The notes: generated from the letters alone by a model not told the origin. Shown: positions 1-10,057, numbered from the stretch's first letter. The stretch is DNA of 12,357 nucleotides from an uncultured Verrucomicrobiota bacterium (GCA_937871685.1 CALMOL010000331.1:1-12357), one strand, 5' to 3'. Made by a program: numbers and translations.

Positions 1-759
1 GGCATGCACGGGGTCGCCGGCCACGGCCTTCCCCGCCGCGGCCGCGAAGAGGGCGTCGGCGCGGGCGAGCGCGGCCGGGTTTTCCTGGCGCAGGGCAGCC
101 TCGCCGGCGAGCAGGAGCCAGCGGGATGCGTCTGGGGCGCCAGACTCCTCCTCGGCGAGCTTTTACCAAAGGGCGACCGCCGCCACCCAGCGGCCACGGA
201 GACAGAGCGCCGCGGCGGCTTCCCCGCGTGCGCCGCGATCAGCCGGCGCCGCGCCCAGGAGACGCTCGGCGAGCTCGAGGCCGTTGCCCGCGCCGCCGGG
301 GGCGTCCGCGAGCCGGACGGCAAGGAAATCGGCGCGCGCGCGGCGCTCGGGCGGCAGCGGCGTCGCGGCGGAAAGGGCGAGGCGGAGCTGGTTGCGCGCG
401 GTGTCGAAGTCGGCCTCGGGCACGAGGAAGGCGATCTCGGCCAGCGCGAGGCGCGCCTCGGCGACGCGCGGGTGGCGAAGGTTCTCGCGGACGAAGTCGC
501 GCAGGGCGGCCGCCGCGCGCTCCAGGCCGGCGAAATCGCGCGCCCCCCACGCCTCGCCGGCGCGGGCGACCCCCCAGTCGAGCTGGAGCGCGGCCACCGC
601 GGGATGGCGCGGAAAGCGCGCGCGGAGGTCAGCGAGCGCCGCGCGAAAGCCTTCCTCATCCCCGGGCCGCAGGTGGGCGCGGGCGGACGCGATGGAGTCA
701 TCCGGCTCGGCCGCGTGGATTACCGGCGCGAGGCAGAGAAGGAGAAGGAGGCGCCTCAT
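1..759 (-). pseudogene. Secreted helical-repeat (TPR-like) protein, interrupted by an in-frame stop; runs off the left edge
   Basis: The best start is the ATG at 757-759, because it begins a typical Sec signal peptide (MRRLLLLLCLAPVIHA, then AEPDD). The longer upstream frame only translates the GATTCAC repeat region. The mature part is Ala/Arg/Leu-rich with repeated helix pairs such as GFRAALADLRARFPRHP and ARLALAEIAFLVPEADF, resembling tetratricopeptide or BamD/YbgF-like periplasmic repeats. After 198 residues the frame meets TAA at 163-165. Read past the stop, the same frame stays open to base 1 for 54 more codons and keeps the same character (for example SRWLLLAGEAALRQENP). This looks like one longer gene cut by a single nonsense change, or a sequencing error. 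A truncated but functional product cannot be excluded. It lies 97 bases downstream of uvrA on the same strand, with a large inverted repeat between. The molecular function is unknown, and a periplasmic scaffold role is only inference. Confidence 0.6.
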
Positions 760-772
760 GCGGTCGGAAGAG

Positions 773-856
773 GTGAATCGTGAATCGTGAATCGTCGAAT
801 CAGGCCGCGCTGGTGCGCGGCGGACAAGGACCGAGCCGAACCACCTAACCCACGAT

Positions 857-874
<18 letters not shown>
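773..874. repeat. Inverted array of GATTCAC heptamers (21-bp arms)
   Basis: Three tandem copies of GTGAATC at 773-793 face three copies of its complement, GATTCAC/CATTCAC/GATTCAC, at 854-874. The arms match at 20 of 21 positions and enclose a 60-base spacer. As RNA this would be a long hairpin between uvrA and the gene downstream on the minus strand, where it could end or separate their transcripts, although no U-run follows. The right arm lies inside the uvrA frame and codes for its last residues. Short tandem heptamers in inverted orientation suggest a dispersed intergenic repeat, not a chance palindrome. Whether it is mobile cannot be judged from one copy. Confidence 0.75.
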
Positions 875-3733
<2,859 letters not shown>

Positions 3734-3802
3734 GGGCGAAAAGACGGCACGTTCCGCTGGTTCGGGGCCGGCCGCCAGCGCGTCCTCCGTCCCCTCGTTG
3801 CA

Positions 3803-4225
3803 ATGACATCCGACCCGCCGCCATCGGGCCAGCCGCCCGCGCCGAACCCGTCCAAGACGAAGACGATCCGCTTCGCCGGCATCAGCCTGTCGGCGGCGCA
3901 GCAGGCGGACGCGATCCCCTCGCCGCCGATGGTGCGTCCGGCGATGTTTGCGCGCCCCGCGCCCGCGGTGAGCGCGGTGACGCCGGCCGTCGCTCCGACG
4001 GTGGAAGCGTTCGCGGAGTTGCACGGGCATTTCCGCGAGTTCAAGCACGCCACGAACAACGCGCTCGCCGTCATCCTTGCGCTCGGCGAGATGACCCAGC
4101 GCAACCCCGACCACGCCAAGCGCCTTACCGAGGTGGTGGCCGACAAATGCCCGCAGGTGGTGGCGCAGTTGCGCGAGCTGGACGAGAAATTCCGCGCGCT
4201 GACGGGCGGCGGGGGCGCGAGCTAG
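3803..4225 (+). CDS. Small protein with a lone histidine-kinase-like phosphoacceptor (DHp) hairpin
   Basis: The 140-residue product has two parts. Residues 1-70 are Pro/Ala-rich and probably disordered (for example PPSGQPPAPNPSK). Residues 71-134 form a predicted helical hairpin, with HFREFKHATNNALAVILALGE as helix 1 and AKRLTEVVADKCPQVVAQLREL as helix 2. Helix 1 resembles the H-box of sensor kinases of the 'HxxNN-L-xxI' kind, with His82 as the candidate phosphoacceptor and Asn85-Asn86 after it. No ATP-binding (HATPase_c) domain, receiver domain or membrane segment is present. It could be a phosphotransfer intermediate, a kinase decoy or a plain coiled coil. The ATG at 3803 is the first in frame after the antisense uvrA region and lacks a clear Shine-Dalgarno. 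It diverges from uvrA (69-base gap) and its stop lies 6 bases from the converging DUF72 gene; a GGGGGC/GCCCCC hairpin (4211-4230) covers this junction. That the gene is real is likely; the role is a weak inference. Confidence 0.65.
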   Translation: MTSDPPPSGQPPAPNPSKTKTIRFAGISLSAAQQADAIPSPPMVRPAMFARPAPAVSAVTPAVAPTVEAFAELHGHFREFKHATNNALAVILALGEMTQRNPDHAKRLTEVVADKCPQVVAQLRELDEKFRALTGGGGAS

Positions 4226-4231
4226 CCCCCA

Positions 4232-5104
4232 TCAGCCAAACAGGTCCATTTGCGCGACGGCAGCGCGCGGCGGCTCGAGGTCAGGAGCCGGCAGGCCGAG
4301 CCGCTCGGAAAGACGGGCCACGGTGGCGGGCGAGAAGCCCTCGAAGTGATTGTTGGCGTAGATGAGCACGCGGCGCAGCGGGTGGTCCTTCATCGCGGCG
4401 CGCAGGGCGGCGGCCCAGGCGTCGAGCGCGTCGTCGCGCGGCCACTGGAGGCGGTCGTAATGATGATGGCGGGCGCCGTCGGGACGGAACTTCGTGGACT
4501 GGTCACCCATGAGACGCACGTAGAGGTGGCTGGCCGTGACCGGCCACGCGCGCCGCGCCTCGGCGTCGGCCGCCGGCGGGCCGCTCGCGTCGTGCCACGC
4601 CCACGCGACTTGGTGCTCGGCGAGCAGCCGGGCGAAGGACGCGCGCCGCCAGTCGGCGTGGCGGAACTCGCACGCGAAGTCCCAGCCGGCGCGCGGCAGG
4701 CGCGGCAGGAATTTCTCCAGCGCATCCGCGCCGCCATGATCCGGCGAGAACGTCGCGGGAAATTGGAAAAGCACCGGGCCCACCTTCTCGCCGAGGCCGG
4801 ACATCACGCGCAGAAACGCGTCCAGCTCCGGCTCGCAGGAGCGCAACTGCTTCTCGTGCGTGATGACCTTCGGCGCCTTGGCGGCGAAGACGAAGCCGTC
4901 CGGCGTGCGCCGGCGCCAGCCCTCGACGGTGCGCGCGGGCGGGATCGCGTAGAAGGTCGAGTCGATCTCCACGGTGCGGAAGCGCGCGGAGTAATCCGCG
5001 AGCAAGTCCTCGTCCGGCCGCCGCGCCGCGTAGAGCGGGCCGCGCCATTCGTCGAAAAGCCACGCGCAGGTGCCGATCCGCAGGTCGGCAACTTGCCCTG
5101 TCAT
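4232..5104 (-). CDS. DUF72 (YecE-like) TIM-barrel protein with a C-terminal QMDLF tail
   Basis: The 290-residue product has the hallmarks of the DUF72 family, a TIM-barrel fold of unknown biochemical function: GTCAWLFDEWRGPLY (11-25), VEIDSTFYAIP (45-55), FVFAAKAPKVITHEK (71-85), GPVLFQFPATF (109-119), FACEFRHADW (143-152), SHLYVRLMGD (192-201) and YANNHFEGFSP (249-259). Length is normal for the family. The start at 5102-5104 is supported by AGGTGA eight bases upstream, one of the few good ribosome sites in the window; in-frame ATGs further up only read antisense rlpA. The product ends QMDLFG, which matches the bacterial beta-clamp-binding pentapeptide consensus QL(S/D)LF. This hints at contact with DnaN and a DNA-metabolism role, but is inference. 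It is divergent from rlpA (55-base gap) and convergent with the small DHp-like gene. A cytosolic location is expected because there is no signal peptide. Confidence 0.9.
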   Translation of the reverse strand: MTGQVADLRIGTCAWLFDEWRGPLYAARRPDEDLLADYSARFRTVEIDSTFYAIPPARTVEGWRRRTPDGFVFAAKAPKVITHEKQLRSCEPELDAFLRVMSGLGEKVGPVLFQFPATFSPDHGGADALEKFLPRLPRAGWDFACEFRHADWRRASFARLLAEHQVAWAWHDASGPPAADAEARRAWPVTASHLYVRLMGDQSTKFRPDGARHHHYDRLQWPRDDALDAWAAALRAAMKDHPLRRVLIYANNHFEGFSPATVARLSERLGLPAPDLEPPRAAVAQMDLFG

Positions 5105-5111
5105 GAGTGGG

Positions 5112-5117
5112 TCACCT
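5112..5117 (-). promoter_or_regulatory. Shine-Dalgarno that fixes the DUF72 start
   Basis: On the minus strand AGGTGA lies about eight bases before the ATG at 5102-5104, supporting this start over the in-frame ATG at 5126-5128. Confidence 0.65.
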
Positions 5118-5144
5118 GATTTGTGCATCGGGGCGGAAGCTGGT

Positions 5145-5150
5145 AGGAGG
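5145..5150 (+). promoter_or_regulatory. Strong Shine-Dalgarno that fixes the rlpA start
   Basis: AGGAGG lies nine bases before the ATG at 5160 and directly against the ATG at 5151. Normal spacing therefore points to 5160. Most other genes in this window lack any recognisable ribosome site. Confidence 0.75.
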
Positions 5151-5159
5151 ATGCGGACA

Positions 5160-5630
5160 ATGTTGAATCGGATCAGTCTCAGGGTGAATCGGATCCCAGG
5201 GGTTCGCGCCGCGGTAGTTCTCGCGGCTGGGATTTTGCTCGGTGCCTGCGCCTCGCCGGGCGAGGGCAAGGCCGTGATCCGCCCCGCGCGGCGCTCGGTG
5301 CCGGCCGGCGAGCGGACGGAATACGGCGTGGCCTCGTGGCACGGCCCGAGCCGCTTTTCGCGCGAGAGCCGCACGGCCAGCGGACGCAAGTGGATGAACC
5401 ACGAGTTCATCGCCGCGCACAAGCGCTTCCCTCTCGGCTCCTTCGTGCGCGTGACGAACCTGCGCAACGGCCGCCAGGTCACCGTGCAGATCACGGACCG
5501 CGGCCCCTACGTGCGCGGCCGCGTCATCGACCTCTCGCCGGCCGCCGCCGAAAAGCTGGAGATGCGCGGCGGGGGCGTGGCCCAGGTGCGCATCGAGGCG
5601 GTGGAAGGCGGGCTTGCGCTGGCAGACTGA
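5160..5630 (+). CDS. rlpA: RlpA-family septal-ring lipoprotein (putative lytic transglycosylase)
   Basis: RlpA proteins are outer-membrane lipoproteins with a double-psi beta-barrel; some cleave naked glycan strands of peptidoglycan at the division septum. The 156-residue product has a basic n-region (MLNRISLRVNR), a hydrophobic core and the lipobox LLGAC with Cys30 as the lipidated residue. The barrel spans about 54-147 and includes YGVASWHG, RTASG, AAHKRFPLGSFVRVTNLRNG, ITDRGPY and RVIDLSPAAAEKL. His87 and Asp113 sit where the catalytic His and Asp of active RlpA enzymes lie. The SPOR domain of longer relatives is absent, as is common. The start at 5160 is favoured over the ATG at 5151 because AGGAGG (5145-5150) is nine bases before 5160 but abuts 5151. 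It is divergent from the DUF72 gene and converges with the cyclase-like gene with an 8-base gap. Confidence 0.9.
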   Translation: MLNRISLRVNRIPGVRAAVVLAAGILLGACASPGEGKAVIRPARRSVPAGERTEYGVASWHGPSRFSRESRTASGRKWMNHEFIAAHKRFPLGSFVRVTNLRNGRQVTVQITDRGPYVRGRVIDLSPAAAEKLEMRGGGVAQVRIEAVEGGLALAD

Positions 5631-5638
5631 AGCGCGCC

Positions 5639-6919
5639 TCACAGCGAGTTCAGCAGGCGCGCCGTCTCGAAGTCGGCGCTCGCGCCGTTGAGCATCAGCG
5701 AGCGGATGCGCTGCACGTAGAATTCCACCGGGCCGTCCAGCGACGGGCTCAGCGCGCGCACGCGCTGGAAGATCTCCAGCGCCTCCGCAAGGCGCTTCTC
5801 GCGGTAGTAGATCACGCCGTTCCAATACAGGTCGCGCCGGTCGCGCTCGTCCACGCCGATTTCCTCGGGCAGGCCGAGCAACTCATAGACTTCCTGCCAG
5901 TTCTCGTCCTGCCGGCGGCGGAGCAGCTCCATCGGGCGCACCTCCACCGCGCCCTCGGCCATCTCATAGGTGCGCGCGCCGATCAGCACGCCGGAGCCGT
6001 AGATGAGGTTCGCGGCGCACAGTCGGCGCGCGAACTCGACCTCCTCGCCCGCCGCGCCGAAGCCCGCCAGGCGCTCGCCGCCGAAGTGGCCCGTGATCAT
6101 CAGGCCGGAATTGACGCCGATGCGCCAATCGGCCATGCGGCCGGAGTGGCGGGCGGCGGCCTTCTCGTTGAAGACGTTCAGGCGACGCGCGAGATTGAGC
6201 CCCGCCAGGCAGGCGGCGCGGGCGTGCTCCTCGGCCGGCAGCGGCGCGCCGAAAATGGCCCGCGCGCCCTCCCCGTCGCACTCCACGAGGCAGCCGCCAT
6301 CGGCCACGAGCGACTCGGAGGCGAGCTCGAGAAACTCGTTCAGCAACGCCGTGTATTCCCCCGGCGGAAGCTCCTGCATCAGCTCGGGATGATTGAAGAT
6401 CTCGCACACCACGATGCTCAGCTCCTGCACGCGGCCCTGCGCGTCGAGCGGCGCGCGGGCGTCGTCGGTGAGCGCCGCGGCGGCACCATCGGAAATCCGC
6501 CGGCCGTAAAGCTCCTCCACCTGCCGCGCCCGTTGGCCCGCCTCGGTGCGCGAGTAGAGCGCGCCGGCCGCATAGGCCAGGGCCACGGCCAGCGAGGGCA
6601 GGAAGGGGGAGAACCACGCGCCAAAAAGCGCCGCCAGCGCCGACCCGGTGAAGAGCTGCACCACGGCCGAGCCGGACACCACGGCCTTGAGGTCGAAGCG
6701 GTGGATGTCGATGGCCGCCCACGCCATGCCGAAGGCCAGCAGGGCGCCCACCACGAGCGGCGCGGTCGCCGCCGACCCCGCCAACGCCTCCGCCGGCAAG
6801 CCGAAGGCCCCGGCCAGCGCGCGATCCGCGCTCTCCAGCACGCGCGCGGCATGCAGCATCGCGAGCAAAAACGCCACGCCCCCGCCAATGAGCAGCGTAA
6901 AGCGGAGGGCGCGCGACAT
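5639..6919 (-). CDS. Membrane-anchored class III nucleotide-cyclase-like protein, probably inactive, with a C-terminal TPR-like motif
   Basis: The 426-residue product begins at the ATG at 6917-6919, just before a clear membrane segment (ALRFTLLIGGGVAFLLAML); the frame upstream is not membrane-like. Further hydrophobic segments lie near residues 52-70, 80-100 and 104-121. A linker helix follows, then a class III adenylate/guanylate cyclase fold at about 165-348. Landmarks are LSIVVCEIFN, VADGGCLVECDGEGARAIFGAP, WRIGVNSGLMITGHFGGERL and GEEVEFARRL. The family's first metal Asp is Glu173, the second (GD) is Glu217, the substrate Lys position is Glu213 and the transition-state Asn is Glu295; only Arg299 is kept. 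Catalysis is therefore doubtful, and a sensory or nucleotide-binding scaffold role is plausible. Residues 364-407 (YWNGVIYYREKRLAEALEIFQ) form the TPR-like tail common behind bacterial cyclase domains. It is divergent from the MFS gene and converges with rlpA. Confidence 0.85.
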   Translation of the reverse strand: MSRALRFTLLIGGGVAFLLAMLHAARVLESADRALAGAFGLPAEALAGSAATAPLVVGALLAFGMAWAAIDIHRFDLKAVVSGSAVVQLFTGSALAALFGAWFSPFLPSLAVALAYAAGALYSRTEAGQRARQVEELYGRRISDGAAAALTDDARAPLDAQGRVQELSIVVCEIFNHPELMQELPPGEYTALLNEFLELASESLVADGGCLVECDGEGARAIFGAPLPAEEHARAACLAGLNLARRLNVFNEKAAARHSGRMADWRIGVNSGLMITGHFGGERLAGFGAAGEEVEFARRLCAANLIYGSGVLIGARTYEMAEGAVEVRPMELLRRRQDENWQEVYELLGLPEEIGVDERDRRDLYWNGVIYYREKRLAEALEIFQRVRALSPSLDGPVEFYVQRIRSLMLNGASADFETARLLNSL

Positions 6920-7259
6920 GGGCAGGGGACGACAGGACGGGCGGACCTTAGCGGCGAACCTTCGCGTTGAAAGGCTGCGCTCGTCCCCGGCCCCATGGCG
7001 GCGCGGGAGCCGCAAAGTCCGCTGGATGGAACAAAACCCGTCCTACCCAGCGGAATTTCGCTTTCACGGCGCGGAATTCCCTTGCGCTATGACAAAGGGA
7101 ATCCCAGGCTCCGCCCGCTGTTCGGGCCTGCGCCCCTTGAAACCCTTGATCGACCCTGTGCCGGGCATTTGTCCCGGCGCGCGGTCGCCGCGTGAGCGGA
7201 GTTTGGCGCAAGCCCGGTTTCCCCCGCCCGTCACCTCACCTGCTTCCCCCAGAACCCCT
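6920..7259. other. Divergent intergenic/leader region with several small hairpins
   Basis: These 340 bases separate the cyclase-like gene (minus) and the MFS gene (plus) and hold no convincing gene. I see three short perfect stems on the plus strand: CCGCTGG/CCAGCGG at 7019-7025 and 7047-7053, ATTCCCTT/AAGGGAAT at 7076-7083 and 7095-7102, and GCCGGG/CCCGGC at 7160-7165 and 7173-7178. The region is less extremely GC-rich than the genes around it. I could not assign a sigma-70 promoter, an operator or a known riboswitch with confidence. A structured 5' leader for the transporter is possible but unproven. Confidence 0.4.
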
Positions 7260-8972
7260 ATGGCCACGGCCTCATCCTACGCTCCGTCCCAGTCGGCGGC
7301 GCTGACCTCCAGTCACCGCACGGTGATTGTGGCGTCCTCGCTCGGCACCGTCTTCGAGTGGTATGACTTCTACCTCTACGGCTCACTCGCGTCGATCATC
7401 GGCGCGAAGTTCTTCGGCGGCCTGGACCCCACCTCGCAGTATCTCTTCGCGCTGCTCGCCTTTGCGGCGGGCTTCGCGGTGCGGCCCTTTGGCGCGCTGG
7501 TCTTCGGCCGCATCGGCGACATCGTCGGCCGCAAATATACCTTCATGGTGACCATCATCCTGATGGGCCTCTCGACGTTCATCGTCGGCCTGTTGCCCAG
7601 CTACGCGAGCATCGGCATGGCGGCACCCATCATCCTCATCGCCCTGCGACTTCTCCAGGGCCTCGCCCTCGGCGGCGAATACGGCGGCGCGGCGACCTAC
7701 GTGGCCGAGCACGCGCCGCCGGGCAAGCGCGGCGTCTATACGAGCTGGATCCAGACAACGGCCACCATCGGCCTGTTCCTTTCGCTGCTCATCATCCTCA
7801 TCGTCCGCACCTCGCTTTCCGACAAGGTGGACCCCGCCGACCCGAAGTCGCTGACCAAGTGGGCGGAGTGGGGCTGGCGCATTCCCTTCCTCGTTTCCAT
7901 CTTCCTGCTCGCGATCTCGCTCTATATCCGCCTCAAGCTGAACGAGTCGCCGGTCTTCGCGGAAATGAAGGCGCAGGGCAAGGGCTCCAAGGCTCCGCTC
8001 TCCGAGTCGTTCGGCCAGTGGGGTAACCTGAAGATCGTGCTCCTCGCGCTCTTCGGCGTTGTCGCGGGCCAGGCGGTCGTCTGGTATACGGGCAACTTCT
8101 ACGCGAACATCTTCCTCACCCGCGCGCTGAAGGTGGATCCGAACACGGCCGACACGCTCATCGCCATCGCGCTGGCCATCGGCACGCCGTTCTTCGTCAT
8201 CTTCGGCGCGCTGTCGGACCGCATCGGGCGCAAGCCGATCATCCTGGGCGGCATGCTGCTGGCACTCCTCACGTATTTTCCGATCTTTCACGGGCTGACC
8301 AAATACGCCAATCCGGACCTGGCCGCCGCGCAGGAGAAGAGCCCCCTCGTCGTGGTGGCCGACCCGGCGACCACGCACTTCCAGTTCGACGTGGTGCCGA
8401 AGCCCGCGGGCACCAAGCCGACCTTCAATTCCTCGGCCGACCTGGCGACCAGCATCCTCGCGGCCAACTCGGTTTCCTACACGATCGAGAAGGCGCCGCC
8501 CGGCACCGTGGCCAGCGTGAAGATCGGCGACAAAGTGATCCCGAGCTTCGAGGGTGGCCCGCTGAGCGTCGCGGACTTCAACACCAAGATCGCCGCCCTG
8601 CGCAAGGACATCGGCACCGCCGTCGCCGCCGCCGGCTATCCCGCCAAGGCCGACGAGGCCAAGATGAACAAGCCCATGCTCGTGGCCCTCCTCACGGTCC
8701 TCATGATTTACGTGACGATGGTCTATGGCCCCATCGCCGCGATGCTGGTGGAGATGTTCCCCACGCGCATCCGCTACACCTCCATGTCTCTGCCGTATCA
8801 CATCGGCAACGGCTGGTTCGGAGGCTTCCTGCCGACTATCTCCGTCGCGCTCGTGGCGGCGAAGGGAGACATCTATTACGGCCTCTGGTATCCAATCATC
8901 GTCGCGGCGATCAGCCTGGTCATCGGCCTGTTCTTCGTGCGCGAGACCAAAGACGCGCCCATCGTGGACTGA
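7260..8972 (+). CDS. MHS-family MFS transporter (metabolite:proton symporter) with a large extracytoplasmic insert
   Basis: The 570-residue inner-membrane product belongs to the metabolite:H+ symporter branch of the major facilitator superfamily (relatives include ProP, KgtP and ShiA). Signatures are FEWYDFYLYGSLA in TM1 (32-44), motif A GRIGDIVGRKY (83-93), the TM4-5 motif RLLQGLALGGEYGGAATYVAEHAP (130-153, Arg/Gly-rich), and the repeat of motif A, GALSDRIGRKP (316-326). Typical MHS members have about 430-550 residues; the excess here is an insert at about 348-470 between two C-half membrane helices, rich in Ala/Lys/Asp and probably periplasmic. Such inserts are known in one MHS subgroup. 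The substrate cannot be read from sequence; an organic acid or zwitterion is likely. The ATG at 7260 is chosen because the protein aligns from about residue 17, and the longer frame upstream is antisense to the cyclase gene. No clear ribosome site is visible. A strong terminator follows. Confidence 0.9.
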   Translation: MATASSYAPSQSAALTSSHRTVIVASSLGTVFEWYDFYLYGSLASIIGAKFFGGLDPTSQYLFALLAFAAGFAVRPFGALVFGRIGDIVGRKYTFMVTIILMGLSTFIVGLLPSYASIGMAAPIILIALRLLQGLALGGEYGGAATYVAEHAPPGKRGVYTSWIQTTATIGLFLSLLIILIVRTSLSDKVDPADPKSLTKWAEWGWRIPFLVSIFLLAISLYIRLKLNESPVFAEMKAQGKGSKAPLSESFGQWGNLKIVLLALFGVVAGQAVVWYTGNFYANIFLTRALKVDPNTADTLIAIALAIGTPFFVIFGALSDRIGRKPIILGGMLLALLTYFPIFHGLTKYANPDLAAAQEKSPLVVVADPATTHFQFDVVPKPAGTKPTFNSSADLATSILAANSVSYTIEKAPPGTVASVKIGDKVIPSFEGGPLSVADFNTKIAALRKDIGTAVAAAGYPAKADEAKMNKPMLVALLTVLMIYVTMVYGPIAAMLVEMFPTRIRYTSMSLPYHIGNGWFGGFLPTISVALVAAKGDIYYGLWYPIIVAAISLVIGLFFVRETKDAPIVD

Positions 8973-8994
8973 GGACGGCGCAAGCCTGAATCCC

Positions 8995-9032
8995 AGCGGC
9001 GGACGACGCGAGTCGTCCGCCGCTTTTCTTTT
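8995..9032 (+). terminator. Rho-independent terminator after the MFS gene
   Basis: A perfect 13-bp stem (8995-9007 with 9012-9024) encloses the tetraloop GCGA and runs into the T-rich tract TTTTCTTTT. It begins 22 bases after the MFS stop, so it closes that transcript before the next gene. Confidence 0.95.
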
Positions 9033-9086
9033 CCCGCGGGCCGGCCGGATGCGCGCGGCGCGGGGCGCGGTATGGTCGCGCGCCCG

Positions 9087-10007
9087 ATGCTTTCGTTCTC
9101 CACCTGCTGGAACTCCGGCCGCCACACCGACGGCGCGGCGATGATCGAGGAGATCCTCGCGCTGGGGTTCGCCACCGTGGAGCTGGGCCACGGCATCCGC
9201 GTGTCGCTGCTCGCGGGCATCCAGCGCCTGTTCGACGAAGGCAGGTTCCGCGTTTCCTCGCTGCACAACTTCTGCCCGCTGCCGCTGGAAATCACGGGAT
9301 CCAATCCGGATTGCTACGAGTTCACCTCTCACCGCGCCAACGACCGCGCGCGCGCCCTGCGGCTCTCGCGGCAGACCATCGACTTCGCCGCCAAGCTGCG
9401 CGCGCCCTACGTGGTGTTCCATCTCGGCCGCGTCCATTCGATGGCGCCGGCCACCCGGCCGCTGATCGAGTTGGCGCGCGAGGGCCGGCTCCTCTCGCGC
9501 GAGGGCGTGCGGGCGAAGATCGCCGCCGTGGGCGAGCGCGAGAAGCGCGGCCCGCTCTACGTGCGACGGATGCTGGAGGAGCTGAAGCCTATCGTGGCCC
9601 ACGCGCAGGAGCGCGGCGTCTTCCTCGGCGTGGAGGGCCGGCATTCCTACGAGGAAGTGCCGAGCGAGCGGGAGTTCGACGAGATCTTCGCCGCGCTGGA
9701 CTCGCCGAACGTCGGCTATTGGCATGACTTCGGGCACCTCCAGGTGAAGCAAAACCTCGGTTTCGCCGACCACTTCGAGGCGCTCTCCTCCAAGCGCGCG
9801 CGTTTCTTCGGCGCGCACCTGCACGACACGATCTGGCCCGGCGGCGATCATCAGGTGCCCGGCGCCGGCGGCATCGACTACGACCGCCTGATTCCGCTCT
9901 TGCCACCGAACGCACCTTTCGTATGGGAATTGTCCCCCCGCCAAACTGAAGAAGCGATCCGCGCGGCGCTGGCGCGCTGGAAGGAGCGCTTCCCGCAGAC
10001 GGTCTAA
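9087..10007 (+). CDS. Sugar phosphate isomerase/epimerase-like TIM-barrel protein (AP-endonuclease-2 fold)
   Basis: The 306-residue product reads as a xylose-isomerase-like TIM barrel (AP_endonuc_2 superfamily), cytosolic and without a signal peptide. Strands carrying likely metal or active-site residues appear in order: TVELGHGIRV (Glu32), VSSLHNFCPLP (His60), YVVFHLGRVH (His112), FLGVEGRHSYEEVP (Glu183), NVGYWHDFGHLQV (Asp214, His217), FFGAHLHDTIWPGGDHQVPGAGGIDY (His244, His246, Asp254, His255) and FVWELSP (Glu281). This is the usual Glu/His/Asp/Glu pattern of divalent-metal sugar epimerases and isomerases and also of endonuclease IV relatives. Conservation favours the sugar branch, but the substrate is unknown. 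I chose the ATG at 9087 because LSFSTCWNSGRH begins the first barrel strand; an in-frame ATG at 9072 would add only MVARP. Neither has a ribosome site. Isolation by the upstream terminator and the downstream REP element suggests it is transcribed alone. Confidence 0.85.
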   Translation: MLSFSTCWNSGRHTDGAAMIEEILALGFATVELGHGIRVSLLAGIQRLFDEGRFRVSSLHNFCPLPLEITGSNPDCYEFTSHRANDRARALRLSRQTIDFAAKLRAPYVVFHLGRVHSMAPATRPLIELAREGRLLSREGVRAKIAAVGEREKRGPLYVRRMLEELKPIVAHAQERGVFLGVEGRHSYEEVPSEREFDEIFAALDSPNVGYWHDFGHLQVKQNLGFADHFEALSSKRARFFGAHLHDTIWPGGDHQVPGAGGIDYDRLIPLLPPNAPFVWELSPRQTEEAIRAALARWKERFPQTV

Positions 10008-10057
10008 GGTTGGCGCATGGTCCATGAAGACGCAGCCGCGTGAGCGGCGATCCGAGC

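Noticed and set aside
3749..3761. GTTC-N5-GTTC direct repeat in the uvrA promoter region as a possible LexA site
   Set aside because: The LexA motif known to me for Verrucomicrobia is the palindrome TGTTC-N4-GAACA; this is a direct repeat and lacks the GAACA half, so SOS control cannot be claimed.
4211..4230. GGGGGC/GCCCCC hairpin at the convergent junction as a terminator
   Set aside because: The stem is only 6 bp, overlaps the stop codon of the upstream gene and has no U-run on either strand; mentioned only within the gene entry.
7383..10025. Long open frame on the minus strand opposite the MFS and epimerase-like genes
   Set aside because: It crosses two well-supported genes and a strong terminator, and its translation is charged low-complexity sequence typical of antisense frames.
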